A stretch of DNA of 64,000 nt from Arthrobacter sp. StoSoilB22 (GTDB taxonomy: Bacteria > Actinomycetota > Actinomycetes > Actinomycetales > Micrococcaceae). The notes beneath the pieces are model-generated. The model saw nothing but the letters and a program-made list of their open reading frames with translations. It was not told the origin of the DNA and made no database searches. The position numbers were made by a program, and so were the translations under genes. Location: NCBI RefSeq assembly GCF_019977315.1, contig NZ_AP024652.1, positions 186,001 through 250,000 of the forward strand. The letters run 5' to 3'. How positions within the stretch are numbered: the stretch's first letter is position 1; each line of letters begins with the position of its first letter. Shown piece after piece: positions 43,397 through 51,038 of the stretch.

Positions 43397-44437
43397 ATGG
43401 ATCCGATCAAGAACCAGATATCAGCGATTGACCCGCTCACTATCGATCCCGTGGCGGAACCCAACGGCGAAGAAGCGCTGCACAAAATCCTTTCCGGCAC
43501 CACCGTGTTCAGCGACAACAGCCCACTCGCGGCAGTGACGTCCCTGGAACAGCGCAGGCGCCGCAAGGCCCAGATTGCGGGCGGACTGTTGCTCGGCGCT
43601 GCTGCCGTGATTGCGGGGGTGCTGGTTGCCTCAAGCTTCGAGACAGTCAGTTCCAATCCCTTGCCCGCTGTGACACTCCAAAGCTCCACGCCCACGCCTA
43701 CCGTCACCCCGACGCCCACGCCCACTGCGACACCTTCGGCGACGCCGTCAGCGACGCCCACGGTGGCCGCGCCGGTGACCACCCCGCCCGCACCCACCAC
43801 ACCGCCAGCAGTGGCCTCGGCGCCAGTGGTGCCACCCGTGCAGGCGCCGACCAGCCAGACCTATACCTTCCCGGACGGGCATTTGTCCTTCACCTATCCG
43901 GTCGGCTGGAGTATCCGGGCGGACCAAGGACCATTCGATCCTCCTGGGACTGCGGAAGCCTCGCGCATTGTGACTGTCTTTGATGCCGCTGGGGCTGAGG
44001 TAGCTCGTGTGTTCAATGGAAACTACGCGGATGGGACTGCTGGTTTGGTGGACCGAACCATTCTGGACCGGGCTGTAGTGCCCGGCGTTCGCGACAACTC
44101 GGGTGAGCTGGTGGAGTTCGGTTTCTCCTCTAACCAGTCACAGTACATTCCCTACGAAGGGCCCCCCTACGAGGGAATGCCCTCACCCCGAACGGGACCT
44201 GCCGATGGACCTCCGACGTACATCATGGATGTACGGGTGTCCTCCGAGCTCAAGGCCGGAGTAAGTTCCTCCGGGACCAACCAGGTCCGCGTACCAAACG
44301 GCATCATGAGTGCTTACGCGGTGTTCGATCCCGCCAAGCAGCCAGCCTTCGCAACCCCGGAGGCGGCCAAGGCTTGGATGGGCAGCACCCAGTATGCCCA
44401 ACTCAAGTCCATGCTGCTCAGCCTGAGCTACAAGTAG
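43397..44437 (+). CDS. Membrane protein with Pro/Thr-rich linker, possible sigma regulator
   Basis: A 346-residue protein: ~70 cytoplasmic residues, a membrane segment (IAGGLLLGAAAVIAGVLVASSF), a long Pro/Thr/Ala-rich linker and a ~180-residue outside domain (TYTFPDGHLSFTYPVGWSIRADQ..., ends MLLSLSYK). Position right after an ECF sigma gene, and this topology, fit an anti-sigma factor, but the zinc-binding HxxxCxxC of the common anti-sigma fold is absent. An alternative is an ECF-dependent envelope protein. Convergent with the amylase gene and separated from it by a long hairpin. Confidence 0.8.
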   Translation: MDPIKNQISAIDPLTIDPVAEPNGEEALHKILSGTTVFSDNSPLAAVTSLEQRRRRKAQIAGGLLLGAAAVIAGVLVASSFETVSSNPLPAVTLQSSTPTPTVTPTPTPTATPSATPSATPTVAAPVTTPPAPTTPPAVASAPVVPPVQAPTSQTYTFPDGHLSFTYPVGWSIRADQGPFDPPGTAEASRIVTVFDAAGAEVARVFNGNYADGTAGLVDRTILDRAVVPGVRDNSGELVEFGFSSNQSQYIPYEGPPYEGMPSPRTGPADGPPTYIMDVRVSSELKAGVSSSGTNQVRVPNGIMSAYAVFDPAKQPAFATPEAAKAWMGSTQYAQLKSMLLSLSYK

Positions 44438-44450
44438 CCCATCTGAGTCG

Positions 44451-44490
44451 CAGTTGAGGCCGTTTTGAGCGTTCAAAACGGCCTCAACTG
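44451..44490. terminator. Long hairpin at a convergent gene boundary (family B)
   Basis: CAGTTGAGGCCGTTTTGA (44451-44468) and TCAAAACGGCCTCAACTG (44473-44490) form an 18-bp perfect stem around GCGT. It contains GTTTTGAGC and is followed by CTACTTACTTGG, words that recur at 55731 and 55765. It lies between two convergent genes and should end both transcripts; no U-tract is present on the plus strand. Confidence 0.75.
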
Positions 44491-44500
44491 CTACTTACTT

Positions 44501-44531
44501 GGGTTAGCGGACAGGTGGGTTAGCGGACAGT
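44501..44531. repeat. 16-bp tandem duplication around the amylase stop codon
   Basis: GGGTTAGCGGACAGGT (44501-44516) is followed by GGGTTAGCGGACAG (44517-44530). Read on the minus strand this is the last codons and stop of the amylase gene followed by a second copy just past the stop. It looks like a recent slippage duplication. Confidence 0.75.
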
Positions 44532-47309
44532 CACCAGGTGGCTGGCGGGGTCGTACCGGAAGGTGACCGGGCCGCCGTCGTGCTTCAACGCGATGTTGCT
44601 GCCGTTGGGGGCTCCGGCCAGGCCGTAGTTCTCAGCCCAGGAGCCGTTGATGGCGGCCTTGAACTCGTAGCTGCCGGCGGCCAGGTTGGGCACGGAGAGC
44701 TTCCAGAGTCCGTCAGCGGCGTCCAAGGACAACTGGGCCTGGGCGCAATCGGGCATCCAATCGCCAGCGCAACCGAGCTCGGAGTTCAGGCTTCCCGGCA
44801 CGGAAACGGCTGCAGGCTGCTGGCCCGCGGTGACTGCGCTGATGAGATTGGTGGCGTGGTCGTACAGGAACGTGACGGCGCCGCCTGTGTGCGTGAACGC
44901 CACGTTGGGGCCGTCGAGCTCACCGCCTGCGCCGTAGTTTTCGTCCCAGGTGCCGTTGAGCGCAGCCTTGAACTCGTACGTTCCCGCGGGAAGGTTGGGC
45001 ACGCTCAGCTGCCACAGCCGATGCGTCGGCTCGTAGCTCATGAGCCCCTGTTCGCAACTGGGCTGCCAGTCCTCGGTGCAGCCCAACTCGGTGTTGAGGC
45101 TGCCGGCCACGGTGACAGTTTCAGGTTGCGTCGGCTCACCCACCACGCCGCTCTTCGGCTCGCTCGCCGACGTCTGCCCGCGGTTGTCCAACACCACCGC
45201 GCGGTACTCCACCGAGGCCCCCGGCTCCAGGGATGACACGTCATGGAACACCTGATAGGGGGCGTTGTCATCCGTGCCGATCGCCGTCCACTCACCACCA
45301 GCCGTGCGCGCTTGGAACGTGACCTCATAGAACGAGTTACCGTCGACGTCGGCCGTTACCTTCAGGCGGCTGGCGTCACCAGCTGCGGTGACCGGCTTCT
45401 TAAGCACGACGCCGGGCGCTGCCTTGGACTTGGCCAGTCGCCCCGATGCTTCATACACCACAGCGGAAAGCGGCGGTACGGTAACGGCCAGTGTGGCGTC
45501 CTGTCCGGTCTTGATGTTCTTGGCGGCGTCACCATAAACCAGTTTGAACGGCTGTTTCGCTTCATATGTGGGGATCGCCGCGGTCTGGGCTGTCTCGCTG
45601 TTGTTCACTGCCACGATGTACTCGCGCTGCTCTTTGGCATCAATGCGTGAGAACGCGTAGATGCCGGCGCCGTCGGCTGCGTAGCGGTTTTGCTGGGCAC
45701 CGCTTCGGAGCGTGGGGTGTTCAGCTGCGAGGGCCGCGAGTTCACTGATTTTCTTGTACAGCGGGTGCTGGGTGTCGAAGTTGTCAGTGGCGTGCGTGGA
45801 GCTGGTCCCCAGGAGATCATCATCCAGATACTCCTGGACCTTGCTGGCGAACATGGTCTGCCGCGAGTCCTGGTCTCCGCCGGCCCCGGTGAAGCCTTGC
45901 TCGTCGCCGTAGTAAATCACGGGGTTGCCGCGCGAGAAGTACATCAGCTCATGGGCGAGCTCGTCGCGTTCCACCAGTTCGGCGTCGGACGCTCCCGGGT
46001 TGTCCTGGGCGATGAAGGTGCCGATGCGGCCCATGTCGTGGTTACCCAGGAAGGTGGGCAATTGGTAGACGTTGGAGTCGGCGTCCGTGTACCAATCATC
46101 CCCGTTGAAGAAGTCCGCCAAGCCGGTGGCTTTGCTGCTCTGGGACGCGAAGCTGCGGGCTGCGCCTTGGAACCCGAAATCCAGCACGGCCTGCATCTGG
46201 TTCCTGGTGGTGAACTTGGACGTGATGCTCTTGGAGGTATCGAAGACCTCGCCGAACATGAAGAACTCGTCCTTGCCCTGTTCCTTGGCGTAGCTGAGAA
46301 CCTGGGGTCCGAACTGCTGCCAGAACTCGTCATTGACGTGCTTCATGGTGTCGATGCGGAAACCGTCGATCCCGAAGTCGCGGATCCAGGTTTTGTAGAC
46401 GTCCATCATTCCGTTGACCACTTTGGGGTTCTCGGTGAAGAGGTCGTCCAGGCCGAAGAAGTCGCCATAAAGGGAGTCCTCGCCGGCAAAGTTGGTGTTG
46501 CCGCGGTTGTGATAGAGCGTGGGGTCGTTCAGCCAGGCCGGAACCTTGACCTCTTTCTCCGCGTCCGGGACCACAGGTGTGTACGGGAAGGACGTTGCGG
46601 CATCCAGGGCCGGGAAGTCTTGCGTTCCCGCGTAGTCGCGGTCATCGAAGACCTCGCCCGCAGCGGTTCGGTAGGGCTCGGTTTCTTTGGAGATGTAGGG
46701 CGCCGAGGCGGTTTTCTGGTACTGGATGACGTCCGCGGTGTGGTTGGTGATGATGTCGAAGTACACCTTCATGCCACGGGCGTGGGCGGCGTCAATGAGC
46801 GTCTTCAGCTCGGCATTGGTGCCAAGGTGGGGGTCGATCTGCGTGAAGTCCGTGACCCAGTACCCGTGGTAACCGGCTGAACTGTTCGCCAGGGTGCCGT
46901 CGCCTTGCACCGCCTTGTTCTTGAAGCTTGGTGTGAGCCAGAGGGAGTTGGTGCCCAGCCCCTGGATGTAGTCCAACTGGTCTTGGAGACCCTTCAAGTC
47001 CCCGCCGTTGAAGAACCCCTTACGGCTGGGATCGAAGCCGGACACCATCGGATCGGAACCCAGCCCGCCGTCGTCGTTGGCGGCTGTGCCGTTGTTGAAG
47101 CGGTCGGCCATGACGAAGTAGAAGTTCTGATCGCTGATGCCGCCGCGGATGGAGTGCTGGGCGGCGGGGTCGGGCGTGGGGACGGGAGCGGCGTCTGCGG
47201 GGAGGACGGCCGAGGCGGTAAGTACCGCCGTCGTCATGAGGACGGCGGCGATCCGGTTCAGTGGTGGGCGCTGGGGGCAGTCGTTGGATCTATAGCTGCG
47301 AGATAGCAA
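44520..47309 (-). CDS. Secreted GH13 alpha-amylase/pullulanase with two C-terminal X25-like modules
   Basis: A 929-residue secreted enzyme. A Sec signal (residues ~1-41, ending ADAAP) precedes the catalytic GH13 barrel: conserved regions DIITNH, GFRIDTMKHV with the nucleophile Asp, FGEVFD with the acid/base Glu, and FLGNHDMGR with the transition-state Asp. After a fibronectin-like domain (LKVTADVDGNSFYEVTFQARTAGGEW...) come two tandem ~100-residue modules of the pullulanase X25 type (SLNTELGCTEDWQPSCEQGL..., SLNSELGCAGDWMPDCAQAQ...), each with paired Cys. Starts at TTG with GGAAGG upstream. Two LacI-type operator sites lie upstream. Confidence 0.92.
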   Translation of the reverse strand: MLSRSYRSNDCPQRPPLNRIAAVLMTTAVLTASAVLPADAAPVPTPDPAAQHSIRGGISDQNFYFVMADRFNNGTAANDDGGLGSDPMVSGFDPSRKGFFNGGDLKGLQDQLDYIQGLGTNSLWLTPSFKNKAVQGDGTLANSSAGYHGYWVTDFTQIDPHLGTNAELKTLIDAAHARGMKVYFDIITNHTADVIQYQKTASAPYISKETEPYRTAAGEVFDDRDYAGTQDFPALDAATSFPYTPVVPDAEKEVKVPAWLNDPTLYHNRGNTNFAGEDSLYGDFFGLDDLFTENPKVVNGMMDVYKTWIRDFGIDGFRIDTMKHVNDEFWQQFGPQVLSYAKEQGKDEFFMFGEVFDTSKSITSKFTTRNQMQAVLDFGFQGAARSFASQSSKATGLADFFNGDDWYTDADSNVYQLPTFLGNHDMGRIGTFIAQDNPGASDAELVERDELAHELMYFSRGNPVIYYGDEQGFTGAGGDQDSRQTMFASKVQEYLDDDLLGTSSTHATDNFDTQHPLYKKISELAALAAEHPTLRSGAQQNRYAADGAGIYAFSRIDAKEQREYIVAVNNSETAQTAAIPTYEAKQPFKLVYGDAAKNIKTGQDATLAVTVPPLSAVVYEASGRLAKSKAAPGVVLKKPVTAAGDASRLKVTADVDGNSFYEVTFQARTAGGEWTAIGTDDNAPYQVFHDVSSLEPGASVEYRAVVLDNRGQTSASEPKSGVVGEPTQPETVTVAGSLNTELGCTEDWQPSCEQGLMSYEPTHRLWQLSVPNLPAGTYEFKAALNGTWDENYGAGGELDGPNVAFTHTGGAVTFLYDHATNLISAVTAGQQPAAVSVPGSLNSELGCAGDWMPDCAQAQLSLDAADGLWKLSVPNLAAGSYEFKAAINGSWAENYGLAGAPNGSNIALKHDGGPVTFRYDPASHLVTVR

Positions 47310-47373
47310 GTGATGAAACCTTCCGCTAAGCGACAGTGCTGTGGCATTTAGGTGTTGTGGGACAAGTCACAAC

Positions 47374-47387
47374 TGTAAGCGCTTCCG
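47374..47387. promoter_or_regulatory. LacI/CcpA-type operator site 1 upstream of the amylase
   Basis: TGTAAGCGCTTCCG agrees with the cre-like consensus TGnAAnCGnTTnCA except near its end. The AAGCGCTT core is a perfect palindrome. It lies 65 bases before the amylase start. Control by maltose or starch regulators of the LacI family is likely, though no such gene is next to it. Confidence 0.55.
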
Positions 47388-47450
47388 TATGCTTAATCCA
47401 CGGGTTGCGGGTATTTCGAATTGTGAAGGACCCCGCTAAAACTCTTTTTC

Positions 47451-47464
47451 TGGAAGCGTTTGCA
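47451..47464. promoter_or_regulatory. LacI/CcpA-type operator site 2 upstream of the amylase
   Basis: TGGAAGCGTTTGCA matches the cre-like consensus TGnAAnCGnTTnCA fully. It lies 64 bases further upstream than site 1; the two may be bound together. Confidence 0.6.
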
Positions 47465-47628
47465 TGCGCTCTACCCGAAATTGTGCAGGATTTTCACTGT
47501 GCCTTTGCATGGCCACATTCCAAAACGCTATGCATCCGTCCATAACCAAGCCCGTGTGACTTGCATAGGGTTGAAGAGATCTGCTTCACAAAACACCCCC
47601 GATCTATCCCCAAGGATGAGTTTCAACG

Positions 47629-47826
47629 ATGAAGAGCATCGCCCTCCTGCGCGAACGAGCCACCCGCGTCATGCCTACCGGTTCCCACTGCCCGGCGTCG
47701 GGTCTCTGGAGCCCGGACTCCGATCCGGATGCCGTCCAGGTTTTCGCGGAAGGCCACATCCTCCCGGCCCACCAGGGTGTACCCACCGTCTGGCGGCGCC
47801 GCACCGCCGCTGAAGCGTCGGCATGA
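47629..47826 (+). CDS. Small hypothetical protein (65 aa), first of a coupled pair
   Basis: A 65-residue protein, sequence MKSIALLRERATRVMPTGSH, then CPASGLWSPDSDPDAVQVFAEGHILPAH, ending in Arg/Ala. The PTGSHCPASGLW segment with one Cys and two His gives it a zinc-knuckle-like look, but there is only one Cys. The ATG overlaps nothing upstream, and its stop overlaps the next start by 4 bp (ATGA). The overlapping pair and typical codon use suggest a true gene. Function unknown. Confidence 0.55.
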   Translation: MKSIALLRERATRVMPTGSHCPASGLWSPDSDPDAVQVFAEGHILPAHQGVPTVWRRRTAAEASA

Positions 47827-48053
47827 CCAGCACCATCCTGAACAGGCCCGCCGACTACCGCCACGTGCCGGCGGCCGAGTGGACTGAGCTCGCCGCGGGC
47901 GATCCCGTATGGATCTACGACGTCGCGTGGGGCGCCGGGACCGGCCGCGTGGACGATGTTTCCAAGCACCAGGAACTGCTCTGGGTCATCCTCGAACCAA
48001 CCGGCCGCAGGCTCATCTGTGGAACGGACGACGTCGAGGTCTGGACAGCCTGA
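47823..48053 (+). CDS. Small hypothetical protein (76 aa), second of a coupled pair
   Basis: A 76-residue protein, MTSTILNRPADYRHVPAAEW, then AAGDPVWIYDVAWGAGTGRVDDVSKHQELLWVILEPTGRRLICGTDDVEVWTA. The arrangement of strands and the GDPVWIYD opening suggest a small SH3-like barrel. Start overlaps the preceding stop by 4 bp, so it is translated with it. A long hairpin follows. Function unknown. Confidence 0.6.
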   Translation: MTSTILNRPADYRHVPAAEWTELAAGDPVWIYDVAWGAGTGRVDDVSKHQELLWVILEPTGRRLICGTDDVEVWTA

Positions 48054-48060
48054 AAAGACC

Positions 48061-48123
48061 CGCCGAGATGGCACAACATGACAATGTCTGAGCGGATGAT
48101 TGTCATCAAGTGCCATCTCGGCG
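48061..48123. terminator. Long hairpin at a convergent gene boundary (family A)
   Basis: CGCCGAGATGGCAC (48061-48074) and GTGCCATCTCGGCG (48110-48123) form a perfect 14-bp stem, with a second stem ATGACAAT/ATTGTCAT (48078-48085 and 48099-48106) above a 3-base internal loop. The words CGAGATGGCA and ATGACAAT recur in the hairpin at 53914. It separates the small-protein pair from the lactonase gene. Confidence 0.75.
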
Positions 48124-48127
48124 TCAG

Positions 48128-49171
48128 TTAACCGGCGGGGACCAGAACGCTGGGAGAGCCCGTCTCCACACGGCTCACGGGACCGTCCGGCAGTCCGGTT
48201 GCCGGGTCCAGCCTGAAGCTCACGACGTCGTCCGAGCCTTCGTTGGCGACGTACAGCCAGCCTTCGCGGACCAAGTGGTGGCGCGGCCACTCACCGCCGC
48301 ACGGTACCTCCCCGACGGGCTCCAGTTCAGCCCCGCCGTTGGATACCTTCACCACGCAAATGGAGTTGGACCCGCGAACGCCCACATACGCGAAACGGCC
48401 GTCGGGAGACAACGCGATCTCCGCTCCGGCGTCGCCTTCTTTGGCACCCGTGGCGCTCGCCGTAACTATGGTTGCCAGCCTGTAAGTACCGTCCGGTTCC
48501 ATCTGAAGTGCTGCCACTTCCACTGAATATTCGGTGTCCACCACAACGGTTCCGCTGTGATGGCGGGCCATGTGCCGTGGCCCGGAACCCTTGGGCAGGA
48601 TCACCTGATGATCCAACTGCAGGCCTTCGCCCGGCGCGTACCGCCACACCCTCACCAGGTCATGTCCCAGGTCCGTGGTCATCACACGGCCATCCGGCAG
48701 CATCAGGCTTGAGTGCGCGCGGCTGGGTCGCTCCCCGTCCGGAGTCGTTGCAGAGTGGGGATCGACGGCGGCTGCCGCGTTGGTGCGCGAGGTGATGGCG
48801 CCGTCGTCGTCCAGTTCGTAAAGGATGACCTGACCGTCGCCCCAGCACGTTGCCACAATGAAACGTCCCTGTGGATCAGCCGCCACGTGGCACGTTGCTT
48901 CACCGGCGGGCCAAGGATCGCCGAAGGCCTCCAACTCAGCGTCGCCGGTCCGGCGGTACGCCCGCACGGTCTTACCTTCCTCGGCGACGGCGTAGACCAC
49001 CGGGAGCGTCGGATGCAGTGCGAGGAATGATGGTGAGTTGGCGGGGACCGCCAGGCCAAGGGACGTCAGCTGGCCATTGTCATCAGCCGAAAGTGCGGCG
49101 ATGCCCTCGCCCTTGCCATTCCTGTCGGCAGTGTACGAACCAACCCAGATCAGTGTTTCCTGGCTAACCAT
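48128..49171 (-). CDS. Lactonase family protein (7-bladed beta-propeller)
   Basis: A 347-residue beta-propeller of the YkgB/6-phosphogluconolactonase-type lactonase family: IWVGSYTADRNGKGEGIAAL opens the fold, and repeated DxxGRF(A/I)Y/V blade motifs (DPQGRFIVATCWG, SPDGRFAYVGVRG) follow. SGPRHMARHHSG carries conserved residues. Members open sugar lactones. It is the last gene of an operon with three aldo/keto reductases and an epimerase/dehydratase-type SDR, so it may hydrolyse a lactone made by those oxidoreductases. Starts two bases after the stop of the preceding gene. Confidence 0.88.
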   Translation of the reverse strand: MVSQETLIWVGSYTADRNGKGEGIAALSADDNGQLTSLGLAVPANSPSFLALHPTLPVVYAVAEEGKTVRAYRRTGDAELEAFGDPWPAGEATCHVAADPQGRFIVATCWGDGQVILYELDDDGAITSRTNAAAAVDPHSATTPDGERPSRAHSSLMLPDGRVMTTDLGHDLVRVWRYAPGEGLQLDHQVILPKGSGPRHMARHHSGTVVVDTEYSVEVAALQMEPDGTYRLATIVTASATGAKEGDAGAEIALSPDGRFAYVGVRGSNSICVVKVSNGGAELEPVGEVPCGGEWPRHHLVREGWLYVANEGSDDVVSFRLDPATGLPDGPVSRVETGSPSVLVPAG

Positions 49172-49173
49172 GG

Positions 49174-50004
49174 TCAGTGGCCCTGAACGTCGGAGTCCAC
49201 GCCGGCGTCCGGACCGGCGTCGAGGGTTTGAAGCCTGGTGAGGTCATCGGGGTCCAGTTCGAAGTCGAAGATGTCCAGGTTCTCCCTCATGCGCTGCGGA
49301 TTGGAGGTCTTGGGGATGGCCACCAAGCCCTGCTGGACATGCCAGCGCAGCACCACCTGGCCGGGTGTTTTACCGTACTTTTCGCCGATGCCGGCCAGCA
49401 CGGGAGCATTCAAAAGATCGCTGCTGGCACCCAGCGGGCTGTAGGACTCGGTGATGATGCCATGTGACTGGTTGAAAGCCCGTGCAGCCGTACGGGGAAT
49501 GGAGGGGCTGACCTGGATCTGATTGACCGCGGGCACCACATCCGTTTCGCGCAACAGCTGATCCAGGTGGGCCGGCTTGAAGTTGGAGACACCGATTGAT
49601 CTCACTTTGCCCGAGCTCTGCAGCTCCTCAAAGGTCTTCCAGGTGGACACGAACTCACCGCGGCGGGGGAGCGGCCAGTGGATCAAAAGGAGGTCTACAT
49701 ACTCCAGGCCCAAGCGTTTCAAGCAGCCGTCCAGCCCTGCAACGGCCTTTCCGGAACCCTGGAATTCACCATCTAATTTTGTGGTGATGAAGAGTTCTTC
49801 GCGACTCACCCCACAGGCACGGATGCCGTTGCCCACGCCCTTCTCATTGCCGTACTTCTTTGCGGTGTCCACGTGCCGGTAGCCGTGCGACACCGCCTCC
49901 ACCACGGCATCGGCAACCTGGGCATCATTCAACGGCCACGTGCCAAGGCCCAGTTGGGGGATCTTGTGGCCGTCGTTGAGTTCAATGAGCGGGGCAGATG
50001 TCAT
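49174..50004 (-). CDS. Aldo/keto reductase (AKR), fourth of the oxidoreductase operon
   Basis: A 276-residue NADPH-dependent reductase. The AKR tetrad is visible: Asp and Tyr in HVDTAKKYGNE, Lys in FITTKLDGE, His in LLIHWPLP. SIGVSNF and the NADP end (IPKTSNPQRMRENLDIFDFEL) are standard. Substrate unknown. The start overlaps the upstream stop by 4 bp; an open frame of 11 codons further upstream runs into the neighbour. Genes of this kind act on sugar-derived aldehydes or ketones. Confidence 0.92.
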   Translation of the reverse strand: MTSAPLIELNDGHKIPQLGLGTWPLNDAQVADAVVEAVSHGYRHVDTAKKYGNEKGVGNGIRACGVSREELFITTKLDGEFQGSGKAVAGLDGCLKRLGLEYVDLLLIHWPLPRRGEFVSTWKTFEELQSSGKVRSIGVSNFKPAHLDQLLRETDVVPAVNQIQVSPSIPRTAARAFNQSHGIITESYSPLGASSDLLNAPVLAGIGEKYGKTPGQVVLRWHVQQGLVAIPKTSNPQRMRENLDIFDFELDPDDLTRLQTLDAGPDAGVDSDVQGH

Positions 50005-51038
50005 GCGCGCACATTCCTTTCGTAAAGCCGATCGCATAGCTCCATATAGTCCTCGAGAACCACCTGCAGCTCAGGATGCTGATCATGCCATGACACGATC
50101 TCTCGCGCACCGTCCGCGAACGGAATCGTGGCCCGGTAATCAGGGACAAGGGCTTTGATTTTGGAGTTGTCGAACACCACGGAGTGCGAGCGGTCACCCA
50201 ACAGGTTGGGGCCGAGCTCGGGACTGTGGGCTGCAATCGTGTCCGAAGAAACGTGGAACAGCTCCGGTTCGTCCACCCCGGCTGCCCGAGCAAACAGGCG
50301 GTAAATCTGGTTCCACGGCAGGAACTCGTCCGAGGTAATGGTGTAGCTCTCGCCCACAGCTTGGGGCCGCCCCAAGAGACCAACAAAGGCCTTGGCGAAA
50401 TCCCGGCTGTGAGTCAGCGTCCAGAGCGACGTGCCATCACCGTGCACCATGATGGGCATCCCCGCACGCATCCGGTGAATATCGGTCCAACCGCCCACCA
50501 TCGCGATCTTGGTCCGGTCATAGGTGTGGGAGGGCCGGACCACGGTCAACGGGAAGTCCAGCTCACGGTAGGCCTCGTACAGCACCTCCTCGCAGGCGAT
50601 CTTGTCCCGCGAATACTGCCAGAACGGGTTCTTGAGGGGCGTCGATTCCCGGATAGGCAGTGTTGTGGGCGGCTTCTGGTAGGCCGAAGCGGAACTGATG
50701 AAGACGTACTGTCCGGTCCGCCCGCGGAACAATTCCAACCCGGCCCGCGCCTGATCCGGGGTGTAGGAGATAAAGTCCGCAACGGCGTCGAACTCCCTTC
50801 CCTGAAGTACCTCACGTACAGCGGCGGCATCCCGAACATCCGCGTGGAGCACTTCCGCCCCGTCGGGGACCGGCCGCCCGGCTGACCGTCCCCTGGTGAG
50901 GATGGTCAGCCGGTGGCCCAGTGCGACGGCGCGTTCAGCCGCCGCCGCACTGATGACTCCCGTGCCGCCGATGAACAGGATGTTCCGTGGTGAGACGGTG
51001 TCCGCCGCAGGCTGCAGGCTGCTTGCGGGATCGCTCAC
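50001..51038 (-). CDS. NAD-dependent epimerase/dehydratase family SDR
   Basis: A 345-residue extended SDR with NAD-binding ILFIGGTGVISAAAAERAVALGHRLTILTRG, DVRDAAAVREVL, and the catalytic YxxxK in QYSRDKIACE. The SDRs with this kind of GGTG start are often isoflavone-reductase or sugar-epimerase related. The start is GTG and overlaps the preceding gene by 4 bp; the stop overlaps the next. In the same operon are three aldo/keto reductases and a lactonase, pointing to a sugar or ketone route, not identified. Confidence 0.9.
   Translation of the reverse strand: MSDPASSLQPAADTVSPRNILFIGGTGVISAAAAERAVALGHRLTILTRGRSAGRPVPDGAEVLHADVRDAAAVREVLQGREFDAVADFISYTPDQARAGLELFRGRTGQYVFISSASAYQKPPTTLPIRESTPLKNPFWQYSRDKIACEEVLYEAYRELDFPLTVVRPSHTYDRTKIAMVGGWTDIHRMRAGMPIMVHGDGTSLWTLTHSRDFAKAFVGLLGRPQAVGESYTITSDEFLPWNQIYRLFARAAGVDEPELFHVSSDTIAAHSPELGPNLLGDRSHSVVFDNSKIKALVPDYRATIPFADGAREIVSWHDQHPELQVVLEDYMELCDRLYERNVRA

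Larger units (their letters stand above)
47310..47628. other. 319-bp divergent promoter region between the amylase and the small-protein genes
   Basis: No reading frame here looks coding. The half near the amylase is AT-richer than its surroundings and holds two LacI/CcpA-like sites (47374 and 47451). The other half contains nothing I can name beyond a possible promoter for the small-protein pair, whose start is preceded by AAGGATGAG. Confidence 0.6.

Noticed and set aside
45690..46880. A 396-codon plus-strand frame within the amylase gene
   Set aside because: Shadow of the minus-strand GH13 gene; no protein-like features.
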